Assembly (NCBI GenBank): GCA_037951165.1
Contig: JBBDHG010000008.1
Location: 7,966,001 to 8,030,000 of the forward strand
Direction: 5' to 3'
Origin: Lophius americanus
Taxonomy: Eukaryota; Chordata; Actinopteri; Lophiiformes; Lophiidae
Length of the DNA: 64,000 nt
Positions 57,518-64,000 of the stretch are shown here, piece by piece. A program made the translations under genes and the position numbers. Each line of letters starts with the position of its first letter. Position 1 is the stretch's first letter. The notes under the pieces were generated by a model. It was given only the letters and a program-made list of their open reading frames with translations, made no database searches and had not been told where the DNA came from.

Positions 57518-58996
57518 TTACAGCACTAAGTGTGATGCCGTAGCTCCTAAAAATGAGACGATGCCATGTTCAATGTGTACCGTGAGCGGATGACACGTGA
57601 CTATGTGTGCTGTTTTTCTCAAAGCCCTAGCCAGCCCTGCCACATATCGCATACATCCAGGCTGACCACGCTCCACATTATCCAATCTTGAGCTATGATA
57701 AGCTAGCACCGTTCGTCCTGTTCGTCTGTGTTGGTACAAAGCCGCGTCTACGACACCAGCTCTCACAGTAAGATCTAGATGAAATGCCTGGGTGAAGTCA
57801 GGTGCTCCAAGATGATGGGCATGCACTAATGCCTGTTTGGTATCTATGAAGGCCTTCTCTCCTTCCGGGGTCCATTCCAGGAGTGCCTTAAGGCTCCTAT
57901 GGCCCGCCTTGGCAATCATTCTTCTCAATGGAGCAACCAGTTCTACGTACTCAGGCACAAACTGCCTACTATTGCCCGTCAGGCCCAGGAAGGCCAGCAT
58001 TTCCCTCACTCTGACAGGCTTCAAGTGTGCAAGAATGGCGTCGGATTGGTTGCTGGATATCTGTCTTTTGTCGCCTGAGATGTTACGGCCAAGAAACTGC
58101 ACAGTCCTTCTTACTGCTTGTACCTTATTTTTTTGATTTTGTATCCTTTCCCTGCAACCGTCCTGAGTTCTCTCTGTTAGTTTCAGGCAGTCTTCAGCTG
58201 TCTGCGCTGCTATTAACAGAACATCTACATATTGGAGAATCGAAGTTCCTTCTGGGACCTCTACTTCCGAGAGGTCCTGTTTCAACAGAGCGTTGAGAAC
58301 AGATGGGGTGTTTTTGAATCCTTGAGGCATCCTCTGGTAGGTGTATCTTTGTCCTTCAAATGAGATTTCAAACACGTCTTGGCTGTCTATGTTTAATGGC
58401 AAACAAAAGATAGCATTGGCCAGATCCAATACAGTGAACCCCTGATGTTCAGGCCCTATGTTGTGTAACACCATATATGGATTTGGGACTGGTGTGAGAT
58501 CTGTTCTTGTGACTTTGTTTATCTTTCTTAAGTCATGCACCAGTCTCAACTTGCTCCCTCCTGCTTTTGGTACTGGAAGGATAGGTGTGTTCCACGCAGA
58601 GTCTTTAGGTCGTAGCACTCCTGCTTTCAGTAGTCCATCTATTGTGGGTAGAATTCCTTCCACTGCTACTGGCTTCAATCGATATTGAGGTTGCCATACT
58701 GTTTCTTCCCCAGATTTATTTTCCACTGTCACACAATGATGGGGAGTTACTCCTACATCGTAAACTCCTTTTGCCCTCAGGTTTTCTGGCAAGGCCTTCA
58801 GTATGTCCTCCACTGAAAGGTGATCTTGTGTTTTCAGGGCATATTTCCTCTCCAATTCTTGTCTTTCATTAACTGTGTTTTCGTGGCTGAGATGACTGAT
58901 ACAATAGCATCGTCCATCCTCGCTTTGGTGTAGGTTTGCAGACTCTGTTTGGTTCCATTCTTTTATCTTCAAGGCTTCTTTAATCATAAGCCCCAT
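57518..58996 (-). pseudogene. pol: ERV reverse transcriptase, 492-codon open frame with mutated active site
   Basis: The longest open frame of the window. It shows the fingers and palm blocks VWQPQYRLKPVAVEGILPTI, PVPKAGGSKLRLVHDLRKIN, TVLDLANAIFCLPLN (catalytic Asp191), RMPQGFKNTPSVL, ILQYVDVLLIA and FLGLTGNSRQFVPEY, then the connection region to ASHLVL. The catalytic YxDD box (residues 256-259, at 58220-58231) reads YVDV: the last Asp codon has become GTT. Such a change removes one metal ligand and should abolish polymerisation. The frame ends at TAA 57518-57520 because of a frameshift just before the RNase H connection. The first ~40 residues are not conserved and the true start is upstream, from Gag-Pol. 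Confidence 0.92.
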
Positions 58997-59361
58997 CTGC
59001 CTTGCTTTAATGTTCTTTGCTATTTTATAATTTTACATGTGGTGCAGCAGTTTTCCATAGATTCTACCAGTGTTGTTGTGTTCCTCCCAGCTCTGCCACA
59101 GCTGGCACTCCCTCTTTTCCCATGTAAATGTCCCCTATTTGCATAGATTATTTCAATCCATCTCTTTCTCCTTCCCATGCTTCCTCATAATTTTCTACTG
59201 TCTCAATTGTGTAGTTGAAGGTACAATGAAGAGGGTCCTTGGGTGGTTCATAACTCCCTTGTTGATTGATTCATGGTTTCCACTTTTGGTATGTGTCTGA
59301 GATGCTGTGGTGCAATTGGTTCAGTTGCTGTGATCCTTGCCCAGTAGACTTTAGTTACATC

Positions 59362-59622
59362 TTATTGGGGATCTTCATCTCCTTTCATCATCAGGATCCT
59401 TTGTCCTTGGTTCAGCAGACCTGATAGGTATCCTCTAAAGGAGATTAGTGGGCCATCTAGTGTGCATCTTATTTCTGCTCCAAGTTTGATGAGCAGGTCT
59501 CTTCCCCTGAAGTTTATGGGACATTTTGGGGCATATAGGTTGTATCTGCTTTTGTTGTGGCTGAGGTTGATACTGTACTTGTTGTGGTTGCTGACGTTGC
59601 CATTGATCTCTCCCAGTTCCAC
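59362..59622 (-). pseudogene. pol: ERV protease remnant without the active site
   Basis: The frame contains CPINFRGRDLLIKLGAEI, the G-R-D-x-L segment near the end of retroviral proteases. The part that should precede it, with the catalytic D-T/S-G triplet and flap, is absent. The upstream sequence is continuous with the Gln-rich nucleocapsid end within about 100 bp (59545-59660), too short for the missing ~60 residues. A deletion is the simplest reading. The N-terminal 30 residues of this open frame are an out-of-frame reading of the Gln-rich tail. Confidence 0.75.
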
Positions 59623-59668
59623 CTCCTCCTCTTTGTATCTGGTTCGGTCGCTGAAATCCTCCTGTCCT

Positions 59669-59941
59669 GCAGTCTCTGGCCCAGTGGCCGCTCATCCCTC
59701 AGAGGAAACATCCTGCGTTTTCTCTTCCACTGTTTTACCTTCCCTGGTATGCTCCTCTGAACTGTCGATATTGAGTTGGCGGCAGGGCGTACATTATCCC
59801 TGGTGGGTGGGGTCCTTGTTGCTGTTGTTGTTGTTGATTTCCTGCTGGTCCATTTGTTTCCTGCACCATTTGCTTCTTTACCTTGCGTTCTTTGGTGGCT
59901 ATAACTGCTGTAGCCAATTGTAGCTTCAACATTTTGTCCAC
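59669..59941 (-). pseudogene. gag: ERV gag nucleocapsid with a broken zinc knuckle
   Basis: The minus strand reads a basic region (KERKVKKQ), a run of seven Gln, a Pro/Gly-rich segment, and then a C-X2-C-X4-H-X4-C zinc knuckle at 59669-59710. The second Cys codon is TGA (59699-59701). A further in-frame TAA precedes the knuckle. The next block is Gln/Pro-rich (59550-59660). The knuckle normally binds genomic RNA. Two stops in one frame show decay rather than programmed read-through. Confidence 0.8.
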
Positions 59942-59983
59942 TAGGGCTTCCTTTTATCCCTTCTCTTCCTCCTGCTTTTTTCT

Positions 59984-60835
59984 TTACTTTTTGGTGTGAT
60001 GTTCAAGATGTCTTCTCCAATCATTTTCCTCCATGTCTTCTAGTCCCACCACATCTTCCAGAGCCTGTCGGAATGGATCTGGCAATCCTCGCTTTATGGC
60101 TTCTCTATAGAGCAGTTCTGTGGTGTCGTCTGTGTTGTGTGTTTTTCCCGTGCCTGTTATCCAATCATCTGCTGCTCTAGTGAGGTACTGATGGAGTTCC
60201 TCTTCTGGCTTTTGGTGTAGCCCTGTTAGCACTGCGCCGTTTCAGGCCTTTGGCCACAAGGAGCGCATAGCTTCCCACACTTTCCTTCTGTATGGGTCAA
60301 ATGGATCCGTGTCTCCGGTCCTATGAGTCCACGATTGATTCTCCAGCCGGTGAAGTCCCTCTGTTCCCACGCTCATCCTTACAATGGCTCTTACGTCCCC
60401 GAAAGCCAGTTTGCCAGCTGCTGTTTGTGCTTCGAACGCTCTTATCCATGCAGCTGCTCCTTTTTCCAGGCTTGGTAGTGAATCCTTCAGTGCTGTCATG
60501 TGCCTGTGACTCCATGGTTCATAGTCTTCACACCGTCCCTTCGTGAGAAGGGGCCCTTGGAATTGTTTTTCGTTCTTCGTGCTTGGTCCTGGTTCTGACT
60601 CACGTGTACCTGGGCTCTGTACTGATATCTTGAGCAATGAGACTTCATCTCTGACTCTATTCACAGTAATCCATGCATCTTCTGCTGTTGTAACCACTGG
60701 TTTGGGGATAATGGTTCCTTCAATGATGCACTCTGTGCTTTCCATTTTTCCTACAGGTGCTTTTCCTCTTTTCTTCCGACTTATGTTCTTGGCCTTCTCT
60801 TTCTCGTCATCACTGTCAGTGCTGTGACGTTTCAC
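59984..60835 (-). pseudogene. gag: ERV gag capsid region
   Basis: 60242-60835 is open and starts in a very acidic and basic linker (DSDDEKEKAKNISRKKRGK). It continues into a helical capsid-like region: EPWSHRHMTALKDSLPSL, KGAAAWIRAFEAQTAAGKL and GDVRAIVRM. A single TGA (60242-60244) interrupts the frame, which then reads on in register as LTGLHQKPEEELHQYLTRA and DPFRQAL (59984-60232), resembling the capsid C-terminal domain of gammaretrovirus-like Gag. Upstream of 60835 the frame has stops and shifts (60836-61057). Capsid forms the core shell. Confidence 0.8.
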
Positions 60836-61057
60836 TGCAGTTACTCTTGCTGTTTCCTCCTTTCTCCACTTTCTTGAGTTCTACATCCGTTCTCGTCATC
60901 ACTCACATTACTCTTTGACCATGATAAGCCTGGAATCGCAATTGTTGGTCCACTTCTGTCCAGTTGTGATGATACTGTACTCCACTCCTCTTCGCATTTT
61001 GATTCCTGTCCACTAGATTTTCTCTCAATCTAGGTCCAGTATGACTTGCCTTATCCT

Positions 61058-61547
61058 TTATCCTTTTCCCACTTCAACTAGGGGAGCCATAACACCGCTT
61101 CCATGTATGGCCTTCAGTGGCGCTGTTGCCTCTTGTTTCTTCTCTGTTGTTAGAGGCGGAGCTGCCATCAGATATGGGGGAGGTGACACTTCCGCATTTT
61201 CTTTCAGTAGTGCATAGAAGCTCGGATAGAGCAGATGCCTCCTCGTCAGCCTTTCTTCTTTCTTTCTCTGGTTTGTCCCACACCTTATGTGATTCACAAT
61301 ACTCAATCCAAGCATCAATATGCAACTTCTTCCTTTGTTTGATGCTTGGCGCCTCTTCCTTCGGCCATAGGCCTTCTTTTTGCCACCAATTCATGTATTT
61401 TTTCATTCTTTTCTCTTCAACCTTTTCTTCACCATATTGCACCTTTCCTGTCATGAACTCTACTGCCCTGCGGTAAGCCTCTTTCAGCGTGGGCACCGCC
61501 ATGACCACACCTCGTCTGTGAGGGTTCTGTCTTGCTGAGTATCTCAC
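61058..61547 (-). pseudogene. gag: ERV gag N-terminal (matrix-like) region with a PPPY motif
   Basis: A 157-codon frame (61074-61547) begins MRYSARQNPHRRGVVMAVPT; an internal Met just before AVPT is a plausible start, so the true start is uncertain. It is helical and charged (FMTGKVQYGEEKVEEKRMKK, WWQKEGLWPKEEAP, RKKLHIDAWIEYCESHKVW), as in matrix-type domains. A frameshift near 61200-61260 moves the reading to a second frame (61058-61318), where YPSFYALLKENAEVSPPPYL contains PPPY at 61172-61183, the late-domain type used for budding. The gag frame is lost again before the capsid part. Confidence 0.75.
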
Positions 61548-61929
61548 AACTCACAGAACAGATTCTTTGGTTCTACTCTTATTTGCAGCCAGTCAATCGT
61601 TCTAACAGGAACAGAGTAATGGGACAATGGTTGTGAACGTGCTTTCCTCTGTCTCTTTTCTCACCTCTAGCAGAATTTCGTCAAACTGGGGGGACTCTGA
61701 TCCGCCCATGTTTGTGTCTCCCAAAGTCCAGTTATAACCACGTCCTAATTCTGCACAAAGCATCAATATAATCAGGCCTAGGGACTGGCAGCGGCACGTA
61801 TGCTCCTCCCAACCACCACTTATCCCAGGTTTGCAAGTCTAGCCTAACCGTCAACACTGTGTTTTCATCTCCGCTATCCAACAGCATTTCTCAAACACTC
61901 TATACACAGCCAGGTTCAATGAATTGTTA

Positions 61930-62120
61930 CAGTTGCAACTCAATATACCCGTATATTGTAATACTTCTTTTATATTATATTGTAATACCCTAGTATAGAT
62001 CAATATTCATATTTATATTTGCATTTTTATTCTGTTATGTTGATCTGTGTGATCTTTGCTGCTATAACACTGCAATTTCCCCGTTGTGGGACTAATAAAG
62101 ACTTATCTTATCTTCTACAG
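61930..62120 (+). mobile_element. L2-type LINE tail inserted in the ERV leader
   Basis: GTATATTGTAATACTTCTTT, then GATCAATATTCATATTTATA, then GCAATTTCCCCGTTGTGGGA and CTAATAAAGACTTATCTTAT. This is the same terminus as 50769-50800, with a TTATC tail. It is inserted in the opposite orientation to the retrovirus. Confidence 0.7.
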
Positions 62121-62352
62121 TGATTATTACAAATTACCTACTCGAGATCTCACCTTATACTTTTATGACAAACCACATAGAACACAAAACATCTGGGAAT
62201 CTGATCAAGACCTGTCTTGTGGGACTCTAACCACACAACGGCCTGTCGTCCAGCACAATGTCGACTTAAGGGGTAACTAGCGCCGGTCAATTCTCAATCC
62301 TGTACAACATCGATCAGAAAAGCCCCTCCCAAGCCCCTTCTCTAGGCCTTTT

Positions 62353-62468
62353 CCTCCATCTGTGTCTGCCCTATGGTCCCTGACTCCTAGCGACACAATG
62401 GGTATTCTATCCTCCACTTACGTCTGCCTTAGGGTCCCAGACTCCTGGCGTTGCAATGGGTATTACAA
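62353..62468. repeat. 58-bp tandem duplication in the ERV leader
   Basis: Two units, 62353-62410 and 62411-62468, each start CCTCCA and share TCTGCC, GGTCCC, GACTCCT and CAATGGGTATT. They differ at roughly a dozen positions, so the duplication is old. Confidence 0.8.
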
Positions 62469-62739
62469 AGACTTATTTACAACACATAGCATTAAAACAC
62501 AATGCTTGAAACACCTAATTTTAGCATTATTTTTAACCAATTATATGGACAACTTATGACGTACCTTCGGGCCTCAGTGTCATCAATTGGGCCAACACCG
62601 AATCCAACACATCCACCTAATTTACTATATAATTATGCAGATTTTATGGAAAAGGTTCTGCTTACCTCTTTCGTTGGTGCCGTGGATGTGCGGGATTCAC
62701 AAGTCCGTCCAATCGACAATCATCAAGGCCTCGCAAAGG

Positions 62740-62757
62740 ATCACGTCGGGGTCACCA
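62740..62757 (-). promoter_or_regulatory. ERV primer-binding site, tRNA-Trp
   Basis: The plus strand reads ATCACGTCGGGGTCACCA, identical to the last 18 nt of vertebrate tRNA-Trp including CCA. The minus strand therefore carries TGGTGACCCCGACGTGAT as primer-binding site, 4 nt from the LTR end (62762). tRNA-Trp is the known primer of avian alpharetroviruses. Confidence 0.92.
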
Positions 62758-63040
62758 ATTTTGTTGTGTTCAAATCTTCGAGGCTGAAGTGTCCTGTCCA
62801 GGCCCAAAGATCCAGTCCCTCAGAAAATCTGATCCTAACTAGAAGGATGACGTCAACTCTCTAAAAATCAAACAGGTTTATTTCAACTTAAAAGGAATCT
62901 TCACTGTGTTTCAAGCATCAAATAAGCATCAAACTCCGGAGTTTGAGATCACCTAGTTTCCAACCTGACTGACCTATGGATTAGGTTAGCAGCCTGCCGA
63001 TTTTCTACCAAGTGACCACGATCTCCGTTGTCCATACAGT

Positions 63041-63046
63041 TTTATT
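63041..63046 (-). terminator. LTR polyadenylation signal
   Basis: AATAAA on the minus strand, within the 5' LTR, at a position compatible with the R region. The equivalent part of the 3' LTR, where it would act, has been lost. Confidence 0.5.
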
Positions 63047-63213
63047 CTTTGTCCGCAGTGAGCCGCCCTCCTTCTTGATGTTCAACGGGCCTGTCCCTGC
63101 CTGGCACCTCTGCTTCACTCCACTGGACTTCAGCCGGACGTTTGCCCATGGAATGCAGCACTTTTCTTTGTTCAGCACTTTGTGACCTATCTGACTCCAT
63201 TTTATGTCTACTG

Positions 63214-63289
63214 CTAAACTAACGGAATATACTATACTATTCAGAATTCTGCCTAAACTAACAGGATGCTATGCTTGACAGAATTCTAC
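63214..63289 (-). promoter_or_regulatory. U3 tandem repeat (39 + 37 bp), 5' LTR
   Basis: Units 63214-63252 and 63253-63289, each beginning CTAAACTAAC and ending GAATTCTGC or GAATTCTAC. Same organisation as in the 3' LTR. Confidence 0.7.
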
Positions 63290-63611
63290 CTAAAACTACT
63301 TTACTCTACAATACATTCATCTACCTTTCTTATTTAGTTATTGTCAAAGTTTCTGAGACCTGTTACGTTTGGCAGTTTTTCTTCAGTCTCAGAAATCAAC
63401 TTAAAGGGTAAAATGGTAACTTGCTACTTGATGTAACAACATAATCAATGTAATTCTGACATCACTTGCCAGTTATCATAATGTTATTAGTGATCAGAGT
63501 ACATTTCAGATTCTTTAGAAAATGAAGATGGGGATCCAGATCATAACCAAAGTATATTGGATTGTTCCTAGAGTCGTACCTCTTCTGTTAACAGTAAGTG
63601 AAGGTTCTATC

Positions 63612-63797
63612 TCTGCCGAGAGGCATCTTGGCGTCTCTTGATTTTGTCTGTCTGTCAGCAGGATCACACAAAAATCCATTGAATAACTTGTTTGATTTAT
63701 TTTTATGAAAGGGAGGGCTTATGCCAAAAAGGGAACCATTAAATTTTGTATCAAAAAGTGCTGTTTGGCATTGGCAGAGGTATGCAGTTCCCTTCTA
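63612..63797 (+). repeat. Family C dispersed repeat, short copy
   Basis: CTGCCGAGAGGCATCTTGGC, TTTGTCTGTCTGTCAGCAGG, ATCACACAAAAATCCATTGA, AAAGGGAGGGCTTATGCCAA and an end GGCATTGGCAGAGGTATGCA (63769-63788). The last corresponds to the GGCGGAGGT terminus of the family. Confidence 0.5.
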
Positions 63798-63880
63798 ATT
63801 ATATCCCCGAATAGTCTGGGATATTGTGGAATTGTCATCACGGCCGCTGCGTCCCACACCGCATATTCTCCTTATAAAGC
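63798..63880 (-). repeat. Family A, right end only, antisense
   Basis: TTATATCCCCGAATAGTCTG then GGATATTGTGGAATTGTCAT and GGCCGCTGCGTCCCACACCG is the antisense form of the family A right terminus (GCGGACGTGGCGGC...ATAATATCCCCGACT...). Confidence 0.55.
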
Positions 63881-63903
63881 AATAAGTCAAAAACTATTTT
63901 AGT

Positions 63904-64000
63904 TTGCAAGTTCTGCCTGTGTCTGCGTGGGTTCTCTCCAGGAACTCCGGCTTCCACAAAATTGCCCATAGGAGCGAGTGTAAGTGTGAGTGGTTGTATG
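63904..64000 (+). repeat. Fish interspersed repeat, start of a copy cut by the window edge
   Basis: TTGCAAGTTCTGCCTGTGTC, TGCGTGGGTTCTCTCCAGGA, ACTCCGGCTTCC, AAATTGCCCATAGGAGCGAG and GTGTAAGTGTGAGTGGTTGT match the order of a very abundant fish repeat (TTCTCCCCGTGTCTGCGTGGGTTCTCTCCGGGTACTCCGGCTTCCTCCCAC). The phrase GTAGAAAATGGATG expected at the other end appears in degenerate form at 42243-42306 in a separate copy. Confidence 0.8.

Larger units (their letters stand above)
61548..62739 (-). other. ERV leader (5' untranslated region)
   Basis: About 1.2 kb between the primer site and gag. It holds an inserted L2-type tail (61930-62120) and a 58-bp tandem duplication (62353-62468). I see no long open frame or accessory gene. 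A packaging signal is expected here by analogy but is not recognised. Confidence 0.6.
53038..63310 (-). mobile_element. Endogenous retrovirus, near full length, class-I (gamma/epsilon-like), inactive
   Basis: A provirus in minus orientation, about 10.3 kb, with LTR - primer site - leader - gag - protease remnant - RT - RNase H - integrase - env - polypurine tract - LTR. The env TM has a C-X6-CC motif and the integrase C-terminus has a GPY-type module, both features of gammaretrovirus-like elements. All genes are interrupted: in-frame stops in gag and env, frameshifts in gag, pol and env, a mutated RT active site, loss of the protease active site and insertions in leader and env. It is an old, non-functional fossil. 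The single RT frame is the best preserved part. Confidence 0.93.
62762..63310 (-). mobile_element. ERV 5' LTR, complete, 549 bp
   Basis: In minus orientation it starts TGTAGAGTAAAG at 63310 and ends CACAACA at 62762 (TGT...ACA termini). The inner end is 4 nt from the tRNA-Trp primer site. AATAAA signals on the minus strand lie at 63041-63046 and 62877-62882; the former is the likelier R-region poly-A signal. U3 contains the 39 + 37 bp tandem repeats. The right flank starts ATACATTC; no matching target duplication can be found because the other LTR's outer end is lost. Confidence 0.9.

Noticed and set aside
60239..60244. Gag TGA as a programmed read-through signal
   Set aside because: The same gag region has an additional TAA, a TGA in the zinc knuckle and several frameshifts, so decay is the better explanation. 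Read-through in gammaretroviruses is at the gag-pol junction, not inside capsid.
62763..62785. GTTCAAATC phrase near the LTR end as a tRNA gene B box
   Set aside because: No tRNA cloverleaf surrounds it; it is part of the LTR next to the primer-binding site.
53038..63310. A functional or recently active retrovirus
   Set aside because: Stops or frameshifts in every gene, mutated RT active site, missing protease core and a truncated 3' LTR.

Overview
This window looks like intergenic, repeat-rich chromosomal DNA of a teleost fish, most likely a spiny-rayed (percomorph/acanthomorph) species. The basis is the repeat content: RTE/Rex3-type LINE 3' ends, L2-type LINE tails, an L1/Tx1-type LINE, a Tc1-like fragment, several fish-type short interspersed tails, and an endogenous retrovirus (ERV) with a fish class-I type pol and env. 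I found no convincing host protein-coding exon, tRNA gene, rRNA gene or CRISPR array. All long open frames that I could identify belong to mobile elements, and nearly all are broken.

Layout. 0-5 kb: a 33-bp minisatellite, a DNA-transposon-like element with 18-bp terminal inverted repeats (1752-2360), copies of an unclassified dispersed repeat (here 'family A'), one of them split by a solo LTR with a perfect 5-bp target duplication, an unrecognised decayed reading frame (3752-4400, minus) and an RTE/Rex3-like LINE 3' end. 5-10.2 kb: nothing assigned. 10.2-16.5 kb: a second dispersed repeat ('family C'), then a long degenerate L1/Tx1-type LINE with ORF1 remnant, endonuclease, linker, reverse transcriptase with a YADD box and C-terminal region; a tRNA-derived SINE sits antisense in the endonuclease. 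17-37 kb: mostly single-copy-looking DNA with a Tc1-like scrap, two Rex3-like copies, microsatellites, a perfect 16-bp palindrome, family A and C copies and a second solo LTR of the same family as the first. 38-52 kb: dense nested repeats (Rex3-like, SINE-like, L2-like, a large family A copy built from about four ~150-bp internal units, a 730-bp pyrimidine-rich tract, another antisense LINE).

53.0-63.3 kb: a nearly full-length ERV on the minus strand. From right to left: 5' LTR (62762-63310), an exact 18-nt primer-binding site for tRNA-Trp, a long leader, gag, a protease remnant, RT, RNase H, integrase, env, a polypurine tract and a 3' LTR that retains only its U3 side. Every gene carries stops or frameshifts; the RT active-site box reads YVDV and the protease lacks its catalytic segment. 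The element is a fossil. The last 700 bp hold a family C copy, a family A end and the start of another common fish repeat.

The main interest is the architecture of family A, the pair of solo LTRs with intact target duplications, the tRNA-Trp-primed ERV with an asymmetric LTR pair, and the nesting order, which gives a relative chronology. Repeat family names are from memory of fish repeats and pattern recognition; letter names (A, B, C, E) are local to this report.
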